A DNA stretch of 64,000 nucleotides from JAWKNZ01 sp041391425 (GTDB taxonomy: Bacteria; Bdellovibrionota_B; Oligoflexia; Oligoflexales; JAWKNZ01): NCBI GenBank assembly GCA_041391425.1, contig JAWKNZ010000003.1:248001-312000 (forward strand), given 5' to 3'. A program made the position numbers and the translations under genes. Every line of letters starts with the position of its first letter. Positions within the stretch are counted from its first letter, which is position 1. A model generated the notes under the pieces. The model ran no database searches. It had not been told where the DNA came from and worked only from the letters and a program-made list of their open reading frames with translations. Below, in pieces: positions 8,838 to 17,332 of this stretch.

Positions 8838-10018
8838 ATGAAAAAATCTAAAGCAAACGATTTTGATGATTATGCTAAACGGGAGAAGCCAAATAGAAGA
8901 AAGAAACGATCTTCTAAGGCTGCCGATTTGTCTGATGCGTTTTATGTTGATGCAGATAAATGGCAACAGGTTGAACAAAATATTGAACAAGGTTTTTATG
9001 CGAGGGTAGTTGAAGTTCATAAGCGCTATTCATTTATATCCCCGGAGTCTGAATTAGGTAAGATTGCTACTCGAGATGTTTGGTTGGCCACTGTGGCGAG
9101 AAAGTTTTTACAAGCTGAAAGATCTGAACGCAATTTTGTTTGTGTCGGAGACAGGGTTTTTTGCTGTCCAGCTGATGAGAACTCTCCAGTTGTCTCAGAA
9201 GAGCTCCCGCATTGTTCGATAGAGCTTGCTTTGAAGCGAAAAAATTCGATTTCGAGGGTTGATCCAAGGCTTGCTGATCGGCGTCATGTTCTTGCGAGCA
9301 ATATTGATCAATTGGTGATAGTTGCAAGCTATTTAAATCCGACTGTTAAATGGGGTCTTATTGATAGATATATCGTATTGGCTGAATCCGAAGGTATTGT
9401 TCCAAGCATTATTCTCAATAAGAAAGATTTGTTAGATGAAGTAGAAAAGGAAAGATTTAAAGAAGAATGTCTGAACTATGCTGATTACTATGAAAAGATT
9501 GGCTATCGGGTTTTAAGGTTACAGGCGGAGAACAAAGATACGATAGGTGCTAAGTCTCTTAATCAACTTGAAGAGATGTTTTCAGATCGGATTAGTTTGA
9601 TCTCCGGACATTCTGGCGTTGGCAAGTCGTCCATAGTTAATTTGTTGGGTCCAGAAATCACCCAAGATGTGGAAACTGATGGTATATTTTATAAAGGACG
9701 GCATACTACAACTTATGCTAGCTTGATTAAGCTAAAGAAGGGGGGTATATTGTAGACACTCCCGGGATTAGAAGTTTTGCAATTGAGGAGCGTACTGCAA
9801 CAGAATTAAGTTGGTGTTTTGTTGAAATGCGTGACTTGCTTGGGCAGTGTAAATATAGAGAGTGCAATCATGTTGATGAACCTGATTGTGCGGTTAGAGA
9901 TTCAGTTGCTGCTGGAAGAATTCCAGAGTGGCGTTATAAATCCTATTTGGCAATTTTGACAGGTGCTACAGGTAGGGAAGGCCGCTTGAGGGATATTGTA
10001 GAGACTACGACTACTTGA
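8838..10018 (+). pseudogene. rsgA: Ribosome small-subunit GTPase RsgA, reading frame broken
   Basis: RsgA is a circularly permuted GTPase that checks late 30S maturation. Frame 1 (8838-9755) holds the OB-fold region, the G4 motif NKKD, the G1 P-loop GHSGVGKSS and GRHTTTYASL. It then reads GGIL and stops. The next frame continues without loss: VDTPGIRSF (the G3 motif) from about 9752, then the zinc site CKYRECNHVDEPDC and the C-terminal helices to 10018. One base appears missing at or next to a run of six G (9740-9745). Repaired, the protein is about 393 residues and complete. A sequencing slip at the homopolymer is the simplest explanation; true loss or slippage is possible. Confidence 0.85.
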
Positions 10019-10032
10019 TTTGAAAGGTTAAA

Positions 10033-11196
10033 ATGATGAGTTATCAATTTAGCGAAAACGAAGAAATGTCAATTCTAAGGGAAACTATTAGAAAATTTTG
10101 TGCTGATGAAGTGGCGCCTGTAGCACATCATTTAGATGATACAGAAACCTTCTCTATTGAACTAACAAAAAAAATGGGAGCTCTCGGGTTATTCGGTACA
10201 GTGGTGTCTCCGCAATATGGTGGGCAAGGGATGGATTATCTCAGCTATATTGTGGCGGTTGAGGAGCTTGCTAGGGTTGATGGTTCTCAAGCTGCGACAA
10301 TAGCGGCTCATAATAGTTTAGGAGCAGCCCCTATTTATTATTATGGCTCGGAAGAACAGAAAAAGCGTTATCTTCCTTCTCTTTGTACTGGAGAAAAATT
10401 ATGGGCATTTGGCCTTACGGAGCCTGAAGCTGGTAGTGATGCGCAATCAAGTAAAACAACTGCAAAGTTTGATGAATCTACTGGTGAGTGGGTTATCAAC
10501 GGCTCAAAAATCTGGATCACTAATAGTGCTTGTGATTTGACGGCTGGAATTACAGTGCAAGCTGTGACAGACCGAAGGGATGATGGCCGTCCTGAACTTA
10601 GCTGTTTTCTTGTGCCTGCGGATACAAAAGGACTAACTAAGAAAGCTATGAGTGGTAAAATGATGTGGCGAGCATCTAATACTGGTGAACTTTATTTTGA
10701 TAATGTGCGTGTTCCAGCAGATGCAATCTTGGGCTCAAAAGGGCAGGGCTTTAAGATTATGATGGAGACTTTAGATAATGGTCGCTTATCTATAGGTGCG
10801 ATGGGACTTGGTTTGGCTAAGGGTGCCCTTGATATGACGTTAGCTTACGCTAAGGAGCGTAAAACTTTTGGTAAGCCTTTGGTGAAACATCAAGCTGTGG
10901 CATTTAAACTTGCTGAAATGGCGACGCGTGTAGAAGCGGCAGAAAATATGTTATACAAAGCCTGTTGGTTGCGGCAGACTGGTGGTGATTATCAAAAGTA
11001 TGCGGCTATGGCTAAACTTTATTGTTCTGAAACTGCCGAATATTGCGCTAGGGAAGGACAACAAACATTTGGTGGTTACGGATTGATGAAGGAGTATCCG
11101 ATAGAAAGGCATTATCGAGATGCAGCTTTACTCCGAATTGGTGAAGGTACGAGCGAGATTCAAAGATTGGTTATTTCTCGTTATATTGGATGTTGA
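10033..11196 (+). CDS. Acyl-CoA dehydrogenase
   Basis: 387 residues, standard length for an FAD-dependent acyl-CoA dehydrogenase, which makes the trans-2-enoyl-CoA in beta-oxidation or amino-acid catabolism. Signatures: FGLTEPEAGSDAQSS (family signature 1), WVINGSKIWITNS (flavin/substrate loop), RKTFGKPLVKHQAV, and the C-terminal QQTFGGYGLMKEYP with LRIGEGTSEIQR. Chain-length preference cannot be read reliably. The start is one of two adjacent ATGs (10033, 10036). It lies 14 bp after rsgA and overlaps the start of the next open frame, so it probably belongs to the panC-plsB-rsgA transcript. Confidence 0.88.
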   Translation: MMSYQFSENEEMSILRETIRKFCADEVAPVAHHLDDTETFSIELTKKMGALGLFGTVVSPQYGGQGMDYLSYIVAVEELARVDGSQAATIAAHNSLGAAPIYYYGSEEQKKRYLPSLCTGEKLWAFGLTEPEAGSDAQSSKTTAKFDESTGEWVINGSKIWITNSACDLTAGITVQAVTDRRDDGRPELSCFLVPADTKGLTKKAMSGKMMWRASNTGELYFDNVRVPADAILGSKGQGFKIMMETLDNGRLSIGAMGLGLAKGALDMTLAYAKERKTFGKPLVKHQAVAFKLAEMATRVEAAENMLYKACWLRQTGGDYQKYAAMAKLYCSETAEYCAREGQQTFGGYGLMKEYPIERHYRDAALLRIGEGTSEIQRLVISRYIGC

Positions 11197-11204
11197 AGAT
11201 TTAC

Positions 11205-12185
11205 ATGAAGTATTGCTGGGTATGTTTTATTGTTTGTGGCCTATTTGTTTCTTGTTTTTCTTCTCTGTTTACGGATGGAAACCATTATGATGATAGAGCA
11301 CTTACAGTTCAAACGTTATCCTTATTTAATCAAAGAATACCTTCACGGTTCTCAGATTTATCTTGGAAGGGAGACTGGGCTTTTCGCCGTGAACGACTGA
11401 ATTTGATTGATAGAGGTTTAAGGGGTATTAAGCCTGATCTGCTAATCATACAAGAGGCGATGTCAAAAAAAGAGAGCCCATCCGATTCTGATCGTAATAT
11501 TTTGCTGGCCGGTGCGTTGCGAGATTATGATTGGCATTTGCGTGTAGTTAGGGAGTACGGGGATACTCAAGAAGTGGAGGCTATGGCTGTCGCTACCAGT
11601 TATCCCTTGAAAGTCGATCGAGCGCGGACTCTTACTCAGAAGGAACTTTGGGATATAGGTGCCGGTGGGTTTGTAACAGCAACAGCTATAGATTTTGATA
11701 ATTATCCAATTCTTGTTTTTAATGTTCAAATGCCTGTCTCTTCAGTAAATAGAGAGCTTTGGTATCTTTTTGTAAGAGATAAAATAAAAGAACGTATTAA
11801 GGAAGAAGGCCTATGCCAGAAGAGAATTATCGTTGCTGGCTATCTTCCTGATAGCAATAAATCATCAAAATATCGGGAGTTGTTAACGGCTTTGGGTTTA
11901 AAGGATGCTTCTAGTGGATTTTGTGAGCTTGAAAGCAGCTGCTATACATCAACACCAATTAATGAAATATTTATGGCAACTATTGGTGATGAAAGGCCTT
12001 CGAGATCAGATCGAATATTAGTTCCAACTTCTACAGTAGTGTTATCAAGTTCGCCTAACTTTCGTGAAATAGGCGATAGTGAAATGGTTAAGAAATTTGG
12101 CTTAACTAAGTTGTGGGGAACACAGCGATATGGTTGGGTTGCTAATATGAGATTTGCACGTTGTGAGACTGACTTAGAACAGTAG
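11205..12185 (+). CDS. Lipoprotein with degenerate endonuclease/exonuclease/phosphatase (EEP) fold
   Basis: 326 residues from the ATG at 11205 (the open frame begins at 11190, inside the previous gene). The N-terminus is a lipoprotein signal ending GLFVSC. EEP-fold landmarks follow: LTVQTLSLFNQ (first strand), GIKPDLLIIQEAM (the metal-ligand QE block), and RSDRILVPTSTVV near the C-terminus. The usual GDFN block is replaced by VAGYLPDSN, and no SDH(x)GV catalytic His block is seen at the end. It may therefore be an inactive or altered hydrolase on the outer membrane. The fold call is moderately sure; activity is unknown. Confidence 0.6.
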   Translation: MKYCWVCFIVCGLFVSCFSSLFTDGNHYDDRALTVQTLSLFNQRIPSRFSDLSWKGDWAFRRERLNLIDRGLRGIKPDLLIIQEAMSKKESPSDSDRNILLAGALRDYDWHLRVVREYGDTQEVEAMAVATSYPLKVDRARTLTQKELWDIGAGGFVTATAIDFDNYPILVFNVQMPVSSVNRELWYLFVRDKIKERIKEEGLCQKRIIVAGYLPDSNKSSKYRELLTALGLKDASSGFCELESSCYTSTPINEIFMATIGDERPSRSDRILVPTSTVVLSSSPNFREIGDSEMVKKFGLTKLWGTQRYGWVANMRFARCETDLEQ

Positions 12186-12273
12186 TTTTCAAGTAGCAAA
12201 TATACGGATTGTATGTGAGCTTTTTCAGGTATAATGCTGTCACGGCCTTTTGAAAAAAGGTTCTGTAGTAATT

Positions 12274-12900
12274 TTAATTAAATGAATAATCTATTTCGAT
12301 GCCCGCCTCATAAGCTTGCAAAGATTTTGTTTTTGTCCCTCGCCAGACATCGATAAATATGTTTGCTAAAATTTTATCTGTTAATGCGTATGTAAACGCA
12401 CTAGAAAGGGCTAAGCCAACTTCTATTGAGTAATCGGTATCTTTTTTTAGAGGTAGGGAGGTTTTATTTGTTGGCAACAGGTATAAAAGTTTGCCTCCTA
12501 CCTGTAAATAGGTAGGGTGATAGAGTCTAATTAAGTACATTGATTGTTGAGAAATAGCTAAAATAGCTAATGTTTCATTTAGATCTTTTTTTCTTAGGGT
12601 CTTAAATTGTACTGAGACGCCTGTTAGCCATCGGTCTTCTAAATTAAATTTGTAAGTATATTTAGGGTGGTAATATCCAGACGTAAAAAAATCTTCACTT
12701 TTTCTTATTGGTGTATTTTTTGCGAGCCCTACGCCATAGTAGGTTTTCTTAAAAAAAAGCTGTCTGTGGGAATAGTTTCTTGAGCGAGTTAGCTCTTCTC
12801 CATTATCTGCTTCTTCAGCATTGCTATTTCCTGAAAGTATAATTGATGAAGATATGAGGATAAGCAGAAGATATATCTGTTTTTTTAGAGTGTTGTCCAT
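12274..12900 (-). CDS. Exported protein, probable small outer-membrane beta-barrel
   Basis: 208 residues. Residues 8-29 form a signal peptide with a likely cut after SNA (LSGNSNAEEA). The mature part alternates hydrophobic and polar residues in strands (YYGVGLAKN, RWLTGVSVQFKTL, LRLYHPTYLQVGGKLLYLLP, SIEVGLALSSAFTYAL, AYEAGIEIDYSFN) and ends with an aromatic-rich strand, as outer-membrane barrels do. I do not recognise a named family. It converges on the EEP lipoprotein gene; a hairpin CCTTTT-GAA-AAAAGG lies between them near 12245 but without a T tract. Confidence 0.55.
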   Translation of the reverse strand: MDNTLKKQIYLLLILISSSIILSGNSNAEEADNGEELTRSRNYSHRQLFFKKTYYGVGLAKNTPIRKSEDFFTSGYYHPKYTYKFNLEDRWLTGVSVQFKTLRKKDLNETLAILAISQQSMYLIRLYHPTYLQVGGKLLYLLPTNKTSLPLKKDTDYSIEVGLALSSAFTYALTDKILANIFIDVWRGTKTKSLQAYEAGIEIDYSFN

Positions 12901-13323
12901 ATATCTTACATAAAGTCCAATATATTAAATTAATGCTAACTATGATTGTCATATTTATCCCGTTTTATATAAAAGTCAAATGGTTATAGATTGTTATTTG
13001 TTATGTTTAGATGCATAAAATCTTTAATTTCTTGAATAAGTTTTACTGAATTGATGTTTTGCATTCATTTAACGATGTTGAAAGAAATCGAATATTTATT
13101 ATTTAAGTATTTAAAAATTTTAATGTTTTGAATTTGTTGGATAACGCGAGCTGTTTTTACCTATCGGCGAAAATTTCCCGTGGTTATCAAATAGACTCGG
13201 TCTAAAGGATGATAGAATTAGATAAGGAATATTGGGCTTTTTTATTTTTCTGAGTTTTCATTTTTTAAAAACAAAACTAAATGTGATCATTTATGAATTG
13301 GCAGGTAGCTATATATAGAAGTT
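12901..13323. other. Gene-free AT-rich gap
   Basis: Very AT-rich, with no reading frame, repeat or RNA that I can support. It should hold the promoters of the divergent barrel protein gene (left) and PilZ operon (right). Confidence 0.5.
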
Positions 13324-14109
13324 ATGCAAGAAAACAAGATTAAAATTACAAATCAGGATCGAATCATTAGGATTCTAAGCAAGACGTGTCAGGCGAACTT
13401 GCAGGTCTATTTGCGTGTACAGGAAAATGTTGGTTTGGCTGTTAAGGCTAAAGCATCTAATATAATTTCTGCAAAAGCAAAATCTGGTTCAAAATTCTTA
13501 ACTTTAAAGTTAAGTGGTATTTCTGATCAGGGTATAGAATATTTACAGGGTAGATCTTTCCTGCAAGCAGAGTTTGTGATGATGGCCACAAAGATTACAT
13601 TTATATGTAAGTTACTGCGCCTTGAGGAAGGCACGGTTCTGGTCACTTTTCCGAAAAGTCTGATTAGTATTGAGAGAAGAAAAAATGCTAGGTTTGCGAC
13701 TAATGAACAGGTTTCTGCCTTTATTAATGTTGGTAAAAATCCTGCAAAAGATCTAGCTACAACTCCACCAGTGTTTTTACAATATGAAAGCTTAAAAGGT
13801 TATATGGCTGTTGCAGATATTAGTTTAGGTGGTTTTTGTATGCAAACCCGTTTTCCCTATTTCTACGAAACTTTAAAACGAGGTAACGTTGAAGATTCTT
13901 CTAGCTTAATACTCCCTATGCAACCAGTTATACCTATTCGTTATGAAATAAGATGGTCGAAAAAAATTACTGAGCATAAAAATGTTGAACAAGATAATCT
14001 TTCAATCACGTCATATAAGTTTGGTTGCGAATTTGTACAAGTTTCAGAGGATGTTTTAATGAATTTAAGACAGTTTTTTAATCGTATTCTTCAATCGAAG
14101 GCAATTTAA
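13324..14109 (+). CDS. PilZ-domain protein, probable c-di-GMP receptor
   Basis: 261 residues with no membrane span. The first ~115 residues form a small beta-rich domain of the YcgR N-terminal kind. The PilZ domain follows: the RxxxR element lies in IERRKNARFAT (about residues 118-128), and the D/NxSxxG element in VADISLGGFCMQTR (about 161-174). Both c-di-GMP-binding elements are intact, so binding is likely. It is the first gene of an operon with a TPR lipoprotein and a LysM protein, which suggests control of an envelope or motility function. The output partner cannot be inferred. Confidence 0.8.
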   Translation: MQENKIKITNQDRIIRILSKTCQANLQVYLRVQENVGLAVKAKASNIISAKAKSGSKFLTLKLSGISDQGIEYLQGRSFLQAEFVMMATKITFICKLLRLEEGTVLVTFPKSLISIERRKNARFATNEQVSAFINVGKNPAKDLATTPPVFLQYESLKGYMAVADISLGGFCMQTRFPYFYETLKRGNVEDSSSLILPMQPVIPIRYEIRWSKKITEHKNVEQDNLSITSYKFGCEFVQVSEDVLMNLRQFFNRILQSKAI

Positions 14110-14138
14110 CTGCGCAAACGAGATTTGGAGGCATTGGT

Positions 14139-14999
14139 ATGAAATACTTGTTTGCTTTGTGCTTTATATCACAATTATTTTTTTCGGCCTGTAGTACTTT
14201 CTTTGGTAAGGAAAGCACTGGTGATTTAAAAGGTAATGCGGATGATTTAGCCGAGAAGAAAGATAAAAATGAACTGATAGCTAATATACATACCTTAACT
14301 CCAAGTGATACACTTCAAAGTCTTGAATTGAAACAGGCGAAGTTGTGGGCAAAAGTAGATGAATTAGAAGATAAAGTTAATAGCCAGAAGGCTAGAATAA
14401 AAATATTAGAAAAGGGTTTGATGCTTGGTATTATGCCAAAAGATGTTAGTAATGATTATGAAGAACTCAATGTTGATAATCAACCAGATGAGGGTTTGGT
14501 AGATCGAACTTCAACAAACACGGCAATCATTTTGGAATCATCAAAGGCTGATGGTTATAAAGATAATGAGTTAAGTCTAAAGAATGATTCAGATAAAGAT
14601 TCTGAATATGATAAGCAGGAGTATGATAAAAAAATGTCTGATGCCAGAGAGCTTTTTCGTTCAGGCCATTATGGCCGCGCTTATATGGCGTTTTTACAAA
14701 TAGACAAAGATTTTTCGAATATATCAAATGACCATGAACAAAAATATTGGTTAGGCCGGTGCTGGTATCATTTGAAAGAGTACCAGTCAGCAAGGCAGCA
14801 GTTGCAGCAATTTGTCAATGATTATTCTAGTAGTGTTTGGAAGCCTTCAGCTATGCTGTATTTAGGAAAGGTTGAGCTTGACTTAGGGTTAAAAGAAATG
14901 GCTATTAAGAGATTCCAAGAGATTATTCAAAAAAATCCTTATGAAGGAACAGCTGAAGCTGCAAAGCAAATTTTAGCTAATTTGCATAAGGGATTGTAG
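14139..14999 (+). CDS. TPR lipoprotein with coiled coil (CpoB/YbgF-like)
   Basis: 286 residues. The signal ends FFSACST, with the lipobox Cys at residue 18. Residues about 65-95 form a coiled coil (LWAKVDELEDKVNSQKARIK). A charged linker follows. Residues 165-286 contain tetratricopeptide repeats (ARELFRSGHYGRAYMAFLQI, YWLGRCWYHLKEYQSARQQL, LYLGKVELDLGLKEMAIKRF). Coiled coil plus TPR is the layout of the Tol-Pal partner CpoB, which coordinates outer-membrane constriction, but no tol or pal genes are nearby. The gap to the LysM gene is 1 bp, so translation is probably coupled. Confidence 0.65.
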   Translation: MKYLFALCFISQLFFSACSTFFGKESTGDLKGNADDLAEKKDKNELIANIHTLTPSDTLQSLELKQAKLWAKVDELEDKVNSQKARIKILEKGLMLGIMPKDVSNDYEELNVDNQPDEGLVDRTSTNTAIILESSKADGYKDNELSLKNDSDKDSEYDKQEYDKKMSDARELFRSGHYGRAYMAFLQIDKDFSNISNDHEQKYWLGRCWYHLKEYQSARQQLQQFVNDYSSSVWKPSAMLYLGKVELDLGLKEMAIKRFQEIIQKNPYEGTAEAAKQILANLHKGL

Positions 15000-15000
15000 A

Positions 15001-16752
15001 ATGAATTGGATGAAAAATATGGATTTAACATCATTGAAAATTCTAGGGATAATGTTGTTATTAGGAAGTAATATAGCACTCGCCCAAGAAGATGATTTTT
15101 TGCTTGATGGAGGCGGTTCAAGTGCATTTGGTACGAGGACCGAGTTAGAAAGTGGAGCTAATGCCGTTGAATATAATAATAAAGGCAAAGATGGGAATGA
15201 TATTTTCTCAAGTGATGATGATTTAGGGTTTGGAGACAATTCTGAAAATTTTGATCTGGATTCTGATAATGGATTAGGTTTGAACTCAAATGCTGCAGAT
15301 TCAGCAGCTCAACCCGCCCAGGGTGACAGTTTGAGAATTTCTCCAGAGAAAAAATCTCAAGTGGAGGAAATTCGGCAACCAGCACAAACACTTAGCCCCA
15401 CTGCTACTGCCCCAAAGGATTCATTTGATTCTGGGCAAGCAGTCGGTAGCAATTTTTACGATTCTGGAGTTTACGAACAGAATCTGCAACAGCCATCTGG
15501 TCTTAATGAACCTGCAAGTTCTGTTTTAAGGGGTGAAGTTTCCGTGCCAGCCTCTTCAACAGGGTCTACTGATATGCTTGATAACTATGAGATTAAGGCT
15601 GATCCGATTGAATCACCTAATGAGTTTTCAGGCGTGCCTCCTATTCCTGGGTCTTTGGGAGTTATGGCTGACGGTGAAGCGCCAGAGGAATATTACGTTG
15701 AGTCGGGTGATACTCTTTTTGATATATGTTCACAGCTTCTTGATGAAGGAGGCTACTGGCCTAAACTATGGTCGTTAAATCCTCAAATTAAAAACCCTCA
15801 CTTTGTATGGCCAGGAATGAAATTGTCGTTTTATCCCGGTGATGAAGAAACACCGCCTTATTTAGAAGTTGTTTCAGAAGAGGATGTAGTTCCTATCGAC
15901 AAAGGTGAGCTTGCTGAAGAGGTTTTATTACATGGTCAGATACCTGATTTTGAACAGAATTATGTTCAAACTATTACCAAAGTCGTTGGGGTAGAGGATG
16001 TTACTGGCGCAGGTGAGCTCGATGGTCAAATTATTGAATCTGGTGTTTTATTTAGTCCTACCAATAGAAAATTTACAATCCCAGGTTTTATCTTTCCGGA
16101 AGAGAAAAAGCCACTGGCTGTAGTTATCGGTGGAACTGAGGGTGAAGTTCTTGTGGGTGAGGAACGGCAGGCTCTTGTTCAGCTGGATTCCCCCGTGAGT
16201 AAGAGTACAACGTATACGGTATTGCGTGAGCTTGGTGAAGTTGATAGTTTGGCCACGGGAGATTTTTTAGGTTATCACTATGATTTTGTCGCAAATATAA
16301 GGATTATTGCCAATATAGATGAATCGGAAATGGCTATTGTGCAAGCCACGGAGACGCGACATGGGTTAAGGGCTGGAGATATTATAGTGCCTTATATTTC
16401 CACAATGCGCACCGTTCCAATTGAAAATCAAATTGGATCTATTTCAAGTAGTGATGCTAGGGTGGTCGGGTTTGGTAGTGCTGGTCGTATTATGGGTGGT
16501 GAAAATCAGCTTCTTTTTATCGATAGAGGAGCTACTAACGGAATCTCTAATGGCCAATATTTTTATATTTTTTCAAGTCCAGGCGCAAGTTCTATGTCAG
16601 ATATGGCCTCTAAGCTTTCAGATGTGAAGCTTCCGGTTGCTGTCGTTAAGATTGTTGATGTTACGCCTGTTGCAGCGTTGGGTTATGTTGTAAAAAGTGA
16701 AAAAGAGATTCGCGTGGGAGATGCTCTTAGTAAAGGGCAAATCAAGGGTTAA
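15001..16752 (+). CDS. Exported LysM-domain protein
   Basis: 583 residues. The N-terminal signal (LKILGIMLLLGSNIALAQ) should cut before QEDD. Residues 30-230 are acidic, Ser/Asp/Gly-rich and probably disordered. A LysM domain covers about 232-280 (YYVESGDTLFDICSQLL and LWSLNPQIKNPHFVWPGMKL); LysM binds the glycan of peptidoglycan. The rest is beta-rich, with GGENQLLFIDRGATNGISNG late in the chain. This protein type recurs in Bdellovibrio-like bacteria without a settled role. The start follows the TPR gene by 1 bp; the third gene of the PilZ-TPR-LysM operon points to a cell-wall or motility-linked assembly. Confidence 0.72.
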   Translation: MNWMKNMDLTSLKILGIMLLLGSNIALAQEDDFLLDGGGSSAFGTRTELESGANAVEYNNKGKDGNDIFSSDDDLGFGDNSENFDLDSDNGLGLNSNAADSAAQPAQGDSLRISPEKKSQVEEIRQPAQTLSPTATAPKDSFDSGQAVGSNFYDSGVYEQNLQQPSGLNEPASSVLRGEVSVPASSTGSTDMLDNYEIKADPIESPNEFSGVPPIPGSLGVMADGEAPEEYYVESGDTLFDICSQLLDEGGYWPKLWSLNPQIKNPHFVWPGMKLSFYPGDEETPPYLEVVSEEDVVPIDKGELAEEVLLHGQIPDFEQNYVQTITKVVGVEDVTGAGELDGQIIESGVLFSPTNRKFTIPGFIFPEEKKPLAVVIGGTEGEVLVGEERQALVQLDSPVSKSTTYTVLRELGEVDSLATGDFLGYHYDFVANIRIIANIDESEMAIVQATETRHGLRAGDIIVPYISTMRTVPIENQIGSISSSDARVVGFGSAGRIMGGENQLLFIDRGATNGISNGQYFYIFSSPGASSMSDMASKLSDVKLPVAVVKIVDVTPVAALGYVVKSEKEIRVGDALSKGQIKG

Positions 16753-16815
16753 TTTTTTGATACGAAGATCTATATTTATGATTATTTGTCCACTGAATAG
16801 TAAGATATATATTGT

Positions 16816-17286
16816 ATGAGCGAAAATCCTATACTTTCAATTACAAAACAGATCAGCTTTGAAGCTGGACATAGACTTCCTAATCATAATTCGAAGTGCA
16901 AGAATTTGCATGGCCATCATTATGTTGTAGAATTTACTATTACCGGAAATATTCAATCGACAGCTGGTGCTTCGGACCAAGGGATGATAGTCGATTTTTC
17001 CGACGTCAAACTAATTGCTGATGATGTTATAAAAAAGCCGTGGGATCATGCTTTTTTTGTGTTTAAGCATGACAGAGTATTGGTAGATTTTCTTAATTCT
17101 CTCGATGGCCACAAAACAGTAATTACGGAGCACCCACCCACAGCTGAACATCTAGCCGAAGTTGCGTATAGTAAACTTAGTCACGCAATCAGAAAATTTT
17201 ATACTGATAGGCGAGTTGTCTTAGGATGTTTAAGACTGTACGAGACTCCTACGAGTTGGGCGGAGGTTGTAGCCTCTTCTGTTTAG
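16816..17286 (+). CDS. queD: 6-pyruvoyl-tetrahydropterin synthase / QueD family protein
   Basis: 156 residues. Zinc and active-site elements are intact: FEAGHRLPNHNSKCKNLHGHHY gives the zinc histidines and the catalytic Cys, DFSDVKLIADD follows, then WDHAFFV, EHPPTAEHLAEV and RLYETPTSWAEV. The family either makes 6-carboxy-tetrahydropterin for queuosine (QueD) or acts in biopterin synthesis; the Cys-containing CKNLHGH form and a bacterial setting favour QueD. No other queuosine genes are in view. It ends 47 bp before the convergent nnr gene. Confidence 0.82.
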   Translation: MSENPILSITKQISFEAGHRLPNHNSKCKNLHGHHYVVEFTITGNIQSTAGASDQGMIVDFSDVKLIADDVIKKPWDHAFFVFKHDRVLVDFLNSLDGHKTVITEHPPTAEHLAEVAYSKLSHAIRKFYTDRRVVLGCLRLYETPTSWAEVVASSV

Positions 17287-17332
17287 AAAGAAGCTGGTAC
17301 ACACATTTTTTATAAGGCCTATGTTTATCGCG

